DNA of 64,000 nucleotides, taken from the NCBI GenBank assembly GCA_009731375.1, contig BJOX01000134.1:687928-751927 (forward strand), in the 5' to 3' direction. A program made the translations under genes and the position numbers. The DNA comes from Paulinella micropora (Eukaryota > Cercozoa > Imbricatea > Euglyphida). Shown here in pieces: positions 1 to 23,236 of the stretch. Under the pieces are notes generated by a model. The model searched no databases. It was given only the letters and a program-made list of their open reading frames with translations, and was not told where the DNA came from. Numbering within the stretch: the first letter of the stretch is position 1; each line of letters begins with the position of its first letter.

Positions 1-1
1 A

Positions 2-541
2 GCACAGCTGTCTGCGGCGTGGGGATTTAAATGGAAGTATGTCACGGCATACTCGCCAGAGAGCAACGGCAAGATAGAAAGGGTACATAGGCCGCTCAAA
101 GCCGCCCTCCAACAATACTGCCGTGATAACCAACACATCTGGCATAAGGCACTTCCGTCATTTGTGTTCTCTATGAACAATACGGGCTCGAAGGCGTTGG
201 GTGGGAAGACCACTGGCGCCTCCCCAAACTTGCTCGTGTACGGCCGCCATCTACGTATTCCGGAAGACATGGTGCTCCCGCACCGCCCGGAAGGCGGATT
301 CCTAGAACACGAGGAGCTCTTCGCATGTCGCCTAAGGGTGATGGCGGAAGCTCGACATTATGTGGCCAAGGCCCGAGAGGCTGAAAAGGCCAGCCGCCAA
401 AACCAGAACACACCATCCAAGGTCAAGTATGAATCGGGAGAGTACCATGCGGGGGACCTAGTATTCCTGTACGTCCCGCAGGTCCCCAACTTGGTCAGTG
501 TGAAGCTCTTCCCTATGTGGCAGGGACCCTATGCGCTTTAA
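2..541 (+). pseudogene. Ty3/gypsy-type integrase, C-terminal part (enters from the left edge)
   Basis: Frame 2 is open from the window edge and encodes the end of a retroviral-type integrase core. The motif YSPESNGKIERVHRPLK carries the third catalytic residue (E of the D,D-35-E triad), followed by the usual W...LP.FVF..N region and a basic C-terminal domain ending near MWQGPYAL. Integrase joins retroelement cDNA to host DNA. The frame stops at 539-541 just where the next ORF (531 onwards) takes over in another frame, so a single-base frameshift most likely splits one polyprotein. The first two catalytic aspartates lie outside the window. The GC-rich composition contrasts with the AT-rich integrase fragment at 6.5 kb, so the two are different families. 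Confidence 0.8.
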
Positions 542-1346
542 CCCCATGCTCGACCGAAACGAGACAATGGCGGATGTTATCCAAAAGCTGAACGTGAGCT
601 TGCGTGCACCGCCTAAGCGCCGTGATAAGACGGCCGAGGCGAAGGGTAATCCCGATCAGCCGATCCCGGCCGCGAAGAATAACGCAGCATCAGCGCCCAG
701 CCAAGAGGGTATGGACATCGACCAAGATGACGGATCCTCCCCGGCAGTCATAGCTCCGCGGCCGGATATCCATCCGCAGACCGAACAGGAGGAAAAAGCG
801 GACATCGCCCCTCAGCGCCCACCGGGTGAGTCCAAGCTGAAGAAAGGCGAAGACGTTAAGACCATCCATTGGCACGTGGGTAAGATATATATCCTCCGTC
901 CACCGACGGCCCACGTAGGCGACGATTGCCTAAATGACTTCTTCCTAATGAAAGTCAAGGAATGGGAACCGAAGGTCCGCACCACCAGGGCGAACAAAGC
1001 GACCTCGGCCGAACCGCCCATCCTACACTATCGGTCACACCAAGACCTTGACGATCCTGAATCCCGAGTCTTCTACCCGGTGTATCGGGACGGGGAAAAC
1101 GTAGAGACGTTCTGGAAGGGCATTACCGATAAATCGCCCGGATACAAGCCCTGGCAGATCCAAGTATGGCCGCGCATGGTGCTAGATTACCCATTCGACC
1201 TCCAACATGGCCGAATCCCAATACCGGTATGGGACGAGATAGCCGCCGAAGGCATCTCTACCGGTCTCATAGGGGCACCAGCACCAGGGAAATACAAACC
1301 CGGCCGACTAGGCCAAGCTGCTAAATCCAAACGGGCTCGAAAGTAG
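531..1346 (+). CDS. C-terminal extension of the gypsy-like Pol polyprotein
   Basis: This 271-codon ORF overlaps the integrase frame by 11 nt and probably continues it after a frameshift. The first ~100 residues are charged and disordered (K, E, P, D rich). The second half is more ordered and W/Y/P rich (for example IHWHVGKIYILRPP and PWQIQVWPRMVLDYPFD). I recognise no family. Position directly after integrase and before a non-coding spacer suggests a lineage-specific tail of Pol, perhaps for chromatin targeting or virion assembly; that role is inference. Confidence 0.5.
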   Translation: MRFNPMLDRNETMADVIQKLNVSLRAPPKRRDKTAEAKGNPDQPIPAAKNNAASAPSQEGMDIDQDDGSSPAVIAPRPDIHPQTEQEEKADIAPQRPPGESKLKKGEDVKTIHWHVGKIYILRPPTAHVGDDCLNDFFLMKVKEWEPKVRTTRANKATSAEPPILHYRSHQDLDDPESRVFYPVYRDGENVETFWKGITDKSPGYKPWQIQVWPRMVLDYPFDLQHGRIPIPVWDEIAAEGISTGLIGAPAPGKYKPGRLGQAAKSKRARK

Positions 1347-2025
1347 TCGAGGTGATGATCGATGAAACGCATAGCCGAACACGGGTAGTATAGGGGTACC
1401 GGGCCCAACCGCACCGAGCGGAAACCTAGCCACTACCATACTAGAAACACACCCGAAGATACCTCTGTCTTGTTTAAAATACTACCTAAGTCCGCTCTTC
1501 TACGGGAAAGAGGGGATTGGACCTAACATGATGTAATAAACGGAAAAAGTGACCCTGCCCCGCCCTCCGTGGGGTGCGACGGCCCTGAAGGTATCTTGAC
1601 GGGTCGGTAGTTGGTGTTACCACCATGGGTCGGAATAATTTTTGGCTAGCTCAACCTGGCCATTGCACATCACACTCGCCTCCTCCGGAGTTGCTAGCCC
1701 GACTACCGCGGCTCTGGCATGTGTAGGGTGATAAATTATTCTCCACAGAAGGTTACGTCATTTATGTCACGTCCTCCCTATCTTGTTGTTTGGGTGGAAG
1801 GTTGAAAAACACCAAGAGCCATAAGCATATATACTTCATTCATGCACTTAAGTGTCCCTATTCCAAGACAGCCCGATTCATATATAATGCCGAGGCATTA
1901 AGTACGGACAGGCGAAGGGATCCAAGGGCTCACGTCGCACCCAAATCCCCCTGTTGACATGTACATAAGTAAGCAAGTGTGCAAAGACGACAAACATCCC
2001 ATAATTCACAGCAAACACACTTGCC
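1347..2025 (+). other. Non-coding spacer inside the gypsy-like element
   Basis: No coherent reading frame is visible on either strand. The stretch lies between the pol tail and the third ORF and could hold a splice acceptor or promoter for the downstream ORF, but I see no definite motif. Confidence 0.4.
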
Positions 2026-4797
2026 TTGCTCATAATTTTGGCTCACAGACATACAGACGATCAAGCCCTTATGCCACCTATAGGCATGCAAACAGCGCTG
2101 GAGCAGTACCTAGCGTTCCTATTAGCGTGCGTGGCGTCGGTGTGCGTTATCGCGGTGGTACACTTGCTAATGCAAGTCATCGCGGTCGACAAGGGGAAAG
2201 CATCGGACCAGAGGCAAGAAGGCCAGCCGATAGCAGGGGCGCAGCCGGAGGCCAAACAACCGTCTGGGTCCGATTTACCTATCTCGGAGAGCCCCAGGTT
2301 CGCCACCCCACCGCACAAACGACACAAAACAGCACACTCGGATGCCAAGGGGGCCGGAACCATTCCGGAGGGACCCGCCCAACCCCGACCGAGCCCTACT
2401 TCACCTAGAACCCCACTCAGCACTCTTTCCGATCACTCGAACACCGAGCTTACCCACATGAGCCCGGAGGGAGCCGCAACGCCGGCTAGTGTTGCGCGCA
2501 CACCTTCCTCACCTGCGACGGATGAGGACGTCGACCCAGAGGGTATCCTTCAACAACCATGGGTTGACCCGGAACCATGGCGCGTACCGGACGAGTTCGA
2601 TCAATCCGACACCGATTACGAGTCGGGTGAGGACAGTGATGCTGAAGTCATGGCGCGCAACCGAGCTAAGCGACGCTTAAAGGCTCGCCGTGAATATTGG
2701 CGGCGGTTCGGGTGCAAGGATAAAACCGAGCCCGATAAATACAGCGACGGGTTAAACCCGGTCGAGGAGGAAAAACCCGTCCCCACGCCTTACAACTTGG
2801 ATTATCAACACCATCGCTGCCCACCACCCGAACAACCCCAACACTGGGGCAGGGAAGAGGAATTTGTGGCATACTTCCACAAAAAGGATGATATCCCGTA
2901 CGTATACGGCCCAATCGACCGGCCAGTATACTGTCATGGAATAAACCGGTAGGCCAGAAAATCTACCGCGTCATCCGATGGGAATCCAAATCAGGGGTAC
3001 TCAAACCTCCCCCTTCCAGCCCACCCCAGAGGGTCAACTATGCACGCGTCAACCAATTATTGATGCCGTATCGCATCCCGATGCAAACCATGTTACGGGG
3101 AATGGATCCTCACCTCGTCCAAGGGTACGAGGCGAGCGAGGAGTGCGAAAGACCCGTTCGATACGCCTTTGACCCGGCGTCACGCCAAATGCATCGCATA
3201 TACCCTCCGTACCCGGATATCACGGACGCAGAGCGCCGCCTACGGCTTGAATGCCCAGCGCTCAAACATACAACCAATCCGCGTTCTAATCCGTTCAAAC
3301 CAACGGCGGAGCCATATCGGCATATGCTCGTTGGCAACCAGGTCAACTGGTTACCGGATGCTCACCTACTTGAGGACGAACCGGCCCACGGGGTCGTACC
3401 TGAGGAAAGCATACCACCGCCACTTCCACCAATGCAAGATGAGCGGGGGGTATACTCTCACACCCCATCCTACCACTACGCGGTACATGCCGAGAACCGT
3501 CTCCGAGTGACCTGCGGTGGTTTGCGTTCAGTGCCCTCCCACGGCAGCCATAACTGCGGACACAAGTGGATCCTTGCCCCCGACCTATACATGTTGCCAG
3601 AGCGATGGGGACCACATATGTGTCTGGAGCACAAATCCTATGAGAGGGAACGACCATGGCAGTACCCAGTTACTAGATCGTGGCAAGTTCCTCAGGGCCC
3701 GCCAACCTGGCCCGAAAATCCACTCCCACACGTGGTACCCTACACACCCATTCCGGGGGATCCTACATCACTGACCATGGAGCAGTGGGCGTTGACTCGG
3801 ACCATCACAGGCTGGGCTAGCTTGTCCGATCAACAAATAGCGTATGTGCTCCGATTTTATAGCATCAAAGCGCTGCCCAAACAGCTCTTGGAACCCTACG
3901 AGCTCCGAAGGCTCCGATGGTCACAATTGGACATCAGTGCCTACTACCGACTCCTGGAGAGAGCGGGCCTACCCTCCCGGACGAGGTTCAGGCATATCGG
4001 GCCTATCACCTCCGAAAGGGCCGCGATCTCCCATTCAATCTGTCGGCGGAAGGTGACGAGTTGCGCCAAATCAAGGAGGCCCTTGGAGTGCCCCTTGAGG
4101 AGAGTGCCCAATAACCGTCCCCTACCCCCTGCCTATCAGATAGTGGCGTCACATATATTTCACCCTCTCCCTACCATAGGCGGAGCTACTATCGCCCCCA
4201 GCCATCTACAATCCCCGACCGATTTCAGGGAGCGGCAAGGTTACGACAAAGACATTATCTCCGTTTTCAACAAGAACACATGGCGGTATGGCTCATAGCC
4301 GTTCGCTATCGTCTGTTCCAAAACGGCCATGGATACCTACTCAATGTCTTGCTTGACAGCGAAAACGCCCGCCCAACCGACCCTCAACGCCTCCAATCCT
4401 GCGCGGAGAGGTGGGCTCGAAACTTCCGTTATCACGCTCGTCCAGAGTGGGACAGCGCGGTGCAAGACGAAGAGTTCAGATGGCACAAAGCTACAAAGCC
4501 ATTGGACTATATATACCACTCTCGACACTGTTACCCACGGTGGGAGCAAGTGTACGAATATAAACTCGGGGACATAATGCTACGGCTATACCCTGAGTAC
4601 GACCAACCACGGTCGTCGATCCGACCGTTCGAACTATCCGACGACGAACGGCAGACGATCCGCATCCAACTCGATCACGAGCGCGACGACCCACCCTTCG
4701 ACCAACCAGAGGGGCGGTACCACTCATCCTCCCAGTCCAGCATAGAGGACGATTTCATCCGATACGTGGAGGCAGACGAGAGAGATGTGTTTTGAGA
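2026..4797 (+). pseudogene. Third (env-position) ORF of the gypsy-like element, broken into at least three frames
   Basis: Three consecutive open stretches share composition (P, Y, R, H rich) and follow each other in different frames: 2026-2952, about 2950-3985, and about 3985-4797. The last is interrupted by an in-frame TAA at 4112-4114. Read together they would make a protein of about 900 residues. The N-terminus has a clear hydrophobic segment (around residues 27-50, AFLLACVASVCVIAVVHLL), followed by a Pro/Ser/Thr-rich linker and a long tyrosine/proline-rich body. An extra ORF with a membrane segment between integrase and the 3' LTR is the position of env-like genes in some gypsy elements. 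No fusion peptide, furin site or known envelope fold is recognisable, so 'env-like' rests on position and the membrane segment only. Confidence 0.5.
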
Positions 4798-5226
4798 CCC
4801 TCCAATAGGGGTTGTATACTTTCCTAGACACTTTCAAAAATAACTTCAAGCTGGCTCTATACAATTGTATATATCTATACAAAAAGTCCACCGAGGACAC
4901 CAAAAACGAAACAAACATCTAGACTGGCAAAGCGCCCGTTCATTCCAACAAATGGACGACCTACGGGCAAGTTTGTTACCCACATATAGCTAACAAATTT
5001 GTTCATAGGTGGACTCCTATCCAGGCCCGATTGCCTTCTGTCCAATAAGGGGATCCAAACACGCTGTGAGGGTACGCATCCTTTATCTAGCGGCCAAAAG
5101 CTCGATATTGGGAGCATACTGCATCTCCACGACAGTCTTATCTTTCTCCCAGCCAGGGAACCCGACCAATTCGGGAGAGCCAGAATAAAAGAAGTTACTC
5201 CTCACATTTGGATGACAAGGGTCATC
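4798..5226 (+). other. 3' untranslated part of the gypsy-like element
   Basis: Non-coding sequence up to the polypurine tract. Its last ~50 bp (aagaagttactcctca... region at 5190-5226) recurs in reverse complement at 36068-36112, next to the second LTR copy. This shows that both belong to one retroelement family. Confidence 0.55.
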
Positions 5227-5239
5227 AAGGGGGGGGAAG
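5227..5239 (+). promoter_or_regulatory. Polypurine tract (plus-strand primer site)
   Basis: AAGGGGGGGGAAG lies immediately before the TG that opens the LTR. This is the standard position of the PPT that primes plus-strand DNA synthesis in LTR elements. The inverted copy at 35.94 kb has the same arrangement with an even longer G run that runs into an assembly gap. Confidence 0.75.
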
Positions 5240-5853
5240 TGTAGAGCGAAATTAAATTCAAATTTGATAATTAAATTCGAAATCAAATTCGAATTTCGCA
5301 TATGTTCCGAAATCCAAATCATTCGGAGTAACGCCTACAGTTACATTTCCTTCCTTCAATCGCCTACCTGATTCCTAGAAGGAAGAGAAGCCATCAACCT
5401 CGAGCCAAATCTCGACAGCCCACATATTCCTACCGCTCACATTTACCTCTCTACTCCTAGTCAATAGGGGTTATCGGTATAAACCGGAGAGAGGGGATTG
5501 TAGGCGCAGATAGGTAAATATGTGCTACTTTATTAATACCGTCCCCCGTGTCGGTCCAGACACAATAAGAGATTGTTCATATTAATAACACTCTTAACCG
5601 GATAATGATAATATTACTAAAAAGGTCCGTTACCCTTTTTAGGTCAGAATATATTATCGTTAGACCGGACAACGGGAATTGGCTGGTGTTTGCCTTGGTT
5701 GTTTTTGGGCTTCGCTAGTCTCCCACATTTTCCCACCATCTTTGATCTTTATTTATATAAGTGAAGAAGATTGGGTTACTGGCGAAGTTTTTAAATTTGG
5801 TTGAGTAAAAGGATAGGCATCAATAAATATATTCTTTTGACATCGAACAGGCA
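5240..5853 (+). repeat. 3' LTR of the gypsy-like element
   Basis: Starts TGTAGAGCG directly after the polypurine tract and ends ...ACAGGCA, giving TG...CA termini and 614 bp. It contains a TATA-like box (TTATTTATATAAG near 5750) and an AATAAA signal (catcAATAAATAT near 5822). A diverged reverse-complement copy is at 35290-35941. Related promoter/poly(A) segments also occur at 23826-24162 and 34748-35085. Confidence 0.75.
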
Positions 5854-6081
5854 AAAAAAGCAAATTTTAAGAAGAAGTGAAAGAATAAAAAAGCAACTAG
5901 AAAAAAAATAAACTGTCACAAATTCAATTTCATTTTTTTTAGTGCGGGCCGATACGCCAGCAAAAAAACATTAGCGACAATAAAGACAGCCACAGCGGAC
6001 AAAAAGCCGCCAACACGATTTTATAAGAAACACAGAAAGAAGAAAATAAGGAAAAGGGTGAAAGCAGAAAAACCAAAAAAC

Positions 6082-6129
<48 letters not shown>

Positions 6130-6482
6130 CCCNNNNNNNNNNGAAACCCTTGAGCAGTTTAAGGTTGTTTTTTTTTTGTTTGTGTGCTCCGCGGGGCACG
6201 GTTTTTAAACGGTTTTGAGCCGTTTGAGTCTGTTTTTTTGTTTGTGTGCTCCGCGGGGCACGGTTTTAAAAATCTTTTGAGCCGTTTGAGTTTGATTTTT
6301 TGTTTGTGTATATACCCGCGACCCTTTTTTTGAAGCCGTAGAGCCGCTTAGAGCCGATTCCAGCCTCGTATATATATATATATGTATATATCATAGTATT
6401 AATATACAGATACATATATATATATGTTTTTTTTTTTTAAAATTTTTTTTTAACGCTTTATTTTTATCTCTTTTGTATTTCT
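5854..6482. other. AT-rich non-coding stretch with short tandem repeats and a gap
   Basis: Contains a T run (6085-6127), a 10-N scaffold gap (6133-6142), then two to three tandem copies of a ~75 bp unit (about 6165-6300) carrying tgtgctccgcggggcacgg and a gagccgtttgag motif. A TA dinucleotide tract (6370-6425) and T runs follow. No gene is seen. Confidence 0.5.
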
Positions 6483-6900
6483 TTGATACCACTTCCATTT
6501 TATTTCTTCAACTTCCCACTTATTCCTACAAGTGGAGAATATTTTATTAAAACAGTGCAAGTTTGCGTAAAAAAACGATTGTTTGAATTTTTACACATCG
6601 ATCATCATGAACCACTACCAGAAGTAGGGCCCAATAAAGACAAATTTTCACTGATGGTTATTGACTGATACAGTAATTATGTATGGGCAATACCTGTACC
6701 CGATACATCAGCGGCAACAACCGCAAAGGCATTAATAGACAACGTCTTATGTGTCATAGGAAATCCACAGACAATATGTTCCGATAATGGCCCAGCCTTT
6801 GACAACGAATTAATCGGAAGGCTTACTAAGTTTTATGGTCACTGGAGATATGTATCAGAATACAATCCCCAATACTTGTCACTCATAGAGCTGAGTGGGA
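6483..6900 (+). pseudogene. AT-rich Ty3/gypsy-type integrase core fragment
   Basis: From about 6570 the frame reads a retroviral integrase core: FEFLHIDHHEPLP (first catalytic Asp region) and KDKFSLMVID. An in-frame TGA follows at 6666-6668, then YSNYVWAIPVP and TICSDNGPAFDNEL (second catalytic Asp). Similarity fades after about 6876, before the catalytic Glu. One stop codon, the missing ends and microsatellite surroundings mark it as a dead fragment. Confidence 0.7.
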
Positions 6901-7261
6901 AGCCGAAGAGATAAGATGGAAGAGGTATCAAGAGATCAAAACTCAAGAGAAAAAATGAAGTGTGCCACTTAAATTTCGGCGGCAGCAACGTTTACCGCGG
7001 CATTTTGTTACGCATTTTACCTTTTAATAAATGATTTTTGCTGCTAGCGCTGTCTAGACCGCAACATACTCACTGCCTTGTCACGGCTAGATCGTGTCTT
7101 GCCTATGCACGTAACATTATATATATGTGTGTACTGTGATGTATGTATGAATTAATTAATTATGTCTCTAGAGGCTTTCCCATCTATCTCTTGGACCTGA
7201 GTGTTCCAAGTAAGTGAAGTAGACCAGAACCATGCCGGCCAGGAGAAAGTAACTAACGCAA
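6901..7261. other. Unassigned AT-rich stretch
   Basis: No open frame or repeat family is recognised between the integrase fragment and the first GATA array. Confidence 0.4.
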
Positions 7262-7267
7262 GAAGGC

Positions 7268-7343
<76 letters not shown>

Positions 7344-7394
7344 CAGGTAAAGTGAAGTAGGCCAACCATCCTTGCCAGGAGTAACTATCACAAG

Positions 7395-7436
<42 letters not shown>

Positions 7437-7444
7437 TATAGATA
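7262..7444. repeat. (GATA)n microsatellites
   Basis: Two GATA tracts (7267-7343 and about 7397-7440), each preceded by a similar short sequence (the 'gaccagaaccatgccggccaggag...' and 'gtaggccaaccatccttgccaggag' segments). The pair therefore looks like a small tandem duplication. Confidence 0.9.
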
Positions 7445-7886
7445 TGTTTAATTTTTAATGTTTAATCTATGGGCGTGGCGTAGCTTAAAAGCTATTGCCT
7501 CCTACAACCCGAGCAAGAACTCTCAGCACTTCAGCCGCGCACCAACCACGGTCCGCTGTGGTTGGTGCCTGTGCCCAGTTCAAGCCAAAAGGTAGCCGAG
7601 CCCTTTTGAACTGTACAGGACAACCACTAAAAACACTCCCCAAGGGGCGTGTGCCATAAGGAGATGATGACACGATCAAGTCGAGGTTTCGGGAGTTCAC
7701 GCTCGTTGTGAGTTACCTTCTACAACCTCGGCTTCATCAACCCTTTGCATCACGGCCCCGGTCGGGAGATGGTCGCCTGTTTTAGCCCTTGCGCAGCACG
7801 CGATTTACGGCGGACACAAAACCGTCGTTATAGGGGGTTTGGCTTTAGGCCGGAGCACTGAGAAGCTGGCCCTGTACATCCCCCTC
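7441..7886 (+). repeat. Dispersed ~430 bp unit, copy A
   Basis: Begins tatgtttaatttttaatg and ends near cccctcggata, where it runs into GATA repeats on both sides. A close copy follows at 8830-9262 and an inverted one lies at 60190-60577. No long frame is shared by the copies and no terminal inverted repeat is obvious, so it is either a short non-autonomous element or a complex satellite monomer. Confidence 0.75.
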
Positions 7887-7892
7887 GGATAG

Positions 7893-7949
<57 letters not shown>

Positions 7950-7970
7950 CAGATAGATAGATAGATATGT
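7887..7970. repeat. (GATA)n microsatellite
   Basis: Direct tetranucleotide array with a few substitutions, separating dispersed copy A from a unique segment. Confidence 0.9.
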
Positions 7971-8704
7971 TTGGTCTATCAGCTCTGCATATCCGAAAAC
8001 ATAGGCATCCATTCCACCCCACCGCCAATCGGCGACTGGGTAGCGGGCTGGGAAAGAGCACTAAGCTTAGAATTTATGCAGTCTGAACCCTCCCTGGCTG
8101 GAGGGCTCAGGCTGGTTCCAGACACGTGTCCGTGATCACGTGCCCTGCCAAGGCTCGGGCCCGAGGGGTACACCAAACCTCGAGCTTCATCCAAGGCGAC
8201 CACTTTCGCGGCGGCCGGACAAAACCTTAAGATCTCCTGCTTATGTGCCTACTCGCACACAGGAACATCCCACTCCCGTCTAGTCTCTGAACCTTTCCCC
8301 TTTGCCAGGCTACCACTGGACAGCGGCGACGGATGACTATCGGGTCCGCTTGGCGGAGCAGCAGTAGTCAACTGATTAGGAGCCGTGCGCGGGGTAGCCT
8401 CACAAGCAGGGACTTGGCTGCGGATTACCCATTATTCCCTACGTGGCCATATCCTTCGAGTTTTTACCATCCAACGAGCGTTACCTCGCCTGCTGCACCT
8501 TGCGGTTTCCCGCACGCCGCGGTATCGAAGGCTCGTAGGGCCTTCCCGAACAGTTTGAGAGTGTATCAAGGGCCCACGAAGGTAGTCGTCGGCCCTGGCC
8601 AGTCACGCTGCACCAGCTGCGATAAACCCAGAAAACACAGCTGGGCAGGGCTGTAAGGGGGGCGCGAGCAAGACGTAGCTTAAGACTTGCCGGCGTGCGG
8701 CCCC
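7971..8704. other. GC-rich segment between GATA arrays
   Basis: A ~730 bp complex sequence bounded by GATA tracts like the dispersed unit, and starting with the same gatatgttt... junction. It has no second copy in the window and no convincing coding potential. Confidence 0.4.
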
Positions 8705-8717
8705 CCGGATAATAGAT

Positions 8718-8771
<54 letters not shown>

Positions 8772-8832
8772 GGATGGATAGATGGATAGATAGACAGATA
8801 GAAAGATAGATGGATAGATAGACAGATAGATA
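8705..8832. repeat. (GATA)n microsatellite with GGAT/GACA variants
   Basis: Imperfect tetranucleotide array directly before dispersed copy B. Confidence 0.9.
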
Positions 8833-9261
8833 TGTTTAATTTTTAATGTTTAATCTATGGGCGTGGCGTAGCTTAAAAGCCATTGCCTCCTTTACTACCC
8901 CCGAGCAAGAACTCTCAGCACTTCAGCCGCGCACCAACCACGGTCCGCTGTGGTTGGTGCCTGTGCCCAGTTCAAGCCGAAAGGTAGCCGAGCCCTTTTG
9001 AACTGTACAAGACAACCACTAAAACACTCTCCCAGGGTCGTGTGCCATAAGGAGATGATGACACGATCAAGTCGAGGTTTTGGGAGTTCATGCTCGTTGT
9101 GAGTTACCTTCTATAACCTCGGCTTCATCAACCCTTTACATCAAGGTCCCGGTCGGGAGATGGTCGCCTGTTTTAGCCCTTGCGCAGCACGCGATTTTCG
9201 CTATAGGGGGTTTGGTTTTAGGCCGGAGCACTGAGCAGCTGGCCCTATACATTCCCCCCGG

Positions 9262-9262
<1 letters not shown>
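8830..9262 (+). repeat. Dispersed ~430 bp unit, copy B
   Basis: Nearly the same sequence as 7441-7886, in the same orientation, again bounded by GATA arrays at both ends. Small indels distinguish it from copy A (for example a shorter segment near 9195). Confidence 0.8.

Positions 9263-9311
<49 letters not shown>
9262..9311. repeat. (GATA)n microsatellite
   Basis: Perfect GATA array closing dispersed copy B. Confidence 0.9.
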
Positions 9312-9591
9312 CCTGTTGGGGAAGTCGCATATGCGGTCCACAGTCAGGGGAGACAGTATGTTGTTATTCCATCTATCTATCTGTCTATCTGTCTGCCTGT
9401 CTGTCTCTGCCTGGGGACTGTTGGTGGTTAGACCTGTTGGGGAAGTTGCGTATGGCATCCACAGTGAAAGGAGACAGCATGTTGCTATTGGGTGCACCCA
9501 GCACGCGCACCAGACTAGTGACAGCAACAGCATCATCATCATCATCATCAACAACAACAACAACAACAGCAACACATGCTACTGCTACTAT

Positions 9592-9650
<59 letters not shown>

Positions 9651-9783
9651 TGGTCAGGGAAGACATGTTGTTATTGGGCGCACCCAGCACGCGCACCAGA
9701 CTAGTGACAACGACAACAACAACAACAACAACAACAACGACGACGACGACGACGACGACAACAACAACAACAACAACAACAGC

Positions 9784-9814
<31 letters not shown>

Positions 9815-9854
9815 GCAGCAGCAGCAACACAAACTACTACCACTACTACTACTA

Positions 9855-9898
<44 letters not shown>

Positions 9899-9906
9899 GC
9901 TGCTAT

Positions 9907-9961
<55 letters not shown>

Positions 9962-9970
9962 GCACGCGAG
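9312..9970. repeat. Trinucleotide arrays (CAT, CAA, CTA, CGA) with a repeated ~100 bp spacer
   Basis: Spacer segments starting gacctgttggggaagt (9312, 9431) and the segment gcacccagcacgcgcacc (about 9500 and 9681) are repeated between trinucleotide arrays. The arrays translate into homopolymers in every frame, so the apparent long ORFs here are not genes. Confidence 0.85.
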
Positions 9971-10146
9971 AGAGAGAGAGAGAGAGAGAGAACAAGAGGA
10001 AGACGTAGAGGATGGTGAAGGTGGTCAGCAGGTAGTAGAAGGGCGTGCCTACATACATGCATACTACATATATACTATAATATATACACACATACATACA
10101 TATGTACAGAAGTTGAGTAGACTGTCTCGGACAGTGAGCCCACGTA

Positions 10147-10166
10147 CATCATCATCATCATCATCA

Positions 10167-10232
<66 letters not shown>

Positions 10233-10742
10233 CATACATACCGAAGTTTGAGTAGACTGTGTTGGACAGAGAGCCCTTGTGCCGATCGCGCGCGCGCTGC
10301 TCCTGACGGACCCACTAACACGGCATGCATGTACGCACGTACGTACGTACGTATGTATGTATGTACATACGTGTACGTACGTACGTACTTGCACGTACGT
10401 ACGTACGTACATACGTTACGTACGTTACGTACGTTACGTACGTACGTATGTATGCATGTATGTATGTATGATTCTATGTATGTGTGCATGTATGCATGTG
10501 CGCATGTATTTATGTGTGCATGTATGTATGTATGTTTGTATGTATGTATCTTTTTATGTTTGTATGTATGCATGTATGTATGTATGTATGTATGTATGTA
10601 TGTGCATGTGTATGTATGTATGTATGCATGTATGTATGTATGTATGTATGTATGTATGTATGTGTGTATGTATGTATGTATGCATGTATGTATGTATGTA
10701 TGGATGGATGGATGGATTGTTGGATGGATGGTTGGATGGATG
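10147..10742. repeat. CAA and TATG/TACG microsatellites with a duplicated spacer
   Basis: CAA array (10160-10232), then tacg/tatg/gatg tetranucleotides (10333-10742). A short spacer containing gtttgagtagactgtg-like sequence occurs twice (about 10109-10140 and 10243-10280), one copy on each side of the CAA array. Confidence 0.85.
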
Positions 10743-10797
10743 TACGCGTACGCGCTGCTCCGCCTTGGCCTCGCGGGCTGGCTGCTGCACACACACA

Positions 10798-11551
<754 letters not shown>

Positions 11552-11584
11552 TTTGTCATCCTTGCACAGTGAACGCCGCATCAG

Positions 11585-11585
11585 A

Positions 11586-11660
<75 letters not shown>

Positions 11661-11683
11661 GTCTATCTATCTATCTATATGTG

Positions 11684-11733
<50 letters not shown>

Positions 11734-12389
11734 CCGCATCAGATTTGTCTGTATTGACATACATATCATCGCATCATGCCTACATNNNNNNNNNNGATAG
11801 ATGTACATACATGCATACTGCTCGAACTTGGCCGCGGGCTGACCATAAACAAGTCATAACACATACCTGTCGGGGCGCGGCGCCAGCAGCGGCTCGCGGC
11901 ATCAGGGACACAAGATCTGACACAGGGACGAGATCAGATGGAGAGGGACAAGATCAAGCACAGGACCGGCTGCAAGCGCCCCAGCTGCAAAAACGAGACA
12001 GAGACAATGTAATTTTCAGGGGTACTGATTTATATATTCAGGTGCTGAATATATGTATGCATTCATGGATTCATGCATGTGTGTGTCTTGTGTATATGAG
12101 ATCTTATATGTGTGTGGTCTGTGTGTCTAGTCCTGTCTGGGATCCTGTCGGAAATGTGGAACTACATGATGTAAAAGTGGAAATAGCCCGCTATATTTCG
12201 GCAGCAGATACCGCGCGGCCACTGTCTTCCTCGTACCTAAAATTCTAAAAAACCCTTCAAAAAACATTATTGACTTCCCACGACTGCCTAGGTAGCCGTT
12301 TACAGCGAACATGCCAGAAAACATGGTCGAGTACAACGCGGTCCGCCAGGTCCACAAAAAGAAATCGCTGTTCTAACAAGATTGACACC
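11585..12389. other. TATC array, gap and unassigned sequence
   Basis: (TATC)n at 11585-11733, a 10-N gap at 11786-11795, then ~590 bp of complex sequence with no recognised domain. Stretches such as 11870-12010 could be exon-like, but no family or splice pair supports this. Confidence 0.4.
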
Positions 12390-13862
<1,473 letters not shown>

Positions 13863-13891
13863 GCTATTACCGTTGTTATTTGGTTGTTCTG

Positions 13892-23016
<9,125 letters not shown>

Positions 23017-23031
23017 AGGGAGGGAGGGAGG

Positions 23032-23062
<31 letters not shown>

Positions 23063-23065
23063 AGA

Positions 23066-23096
<31 letters not shown>

Positions 23097-23130
23097 CGCT
23101 GTGTAAAATCTCCCTCGGTGTCTGCGCCTC

Positions 23131-23164
<34 letters not shown>

Positions 23165-23172
23165 TACACACA

Positions 23173-23230
<58 letters not shown>

Positions 23231-23236
<6 letters not shown>

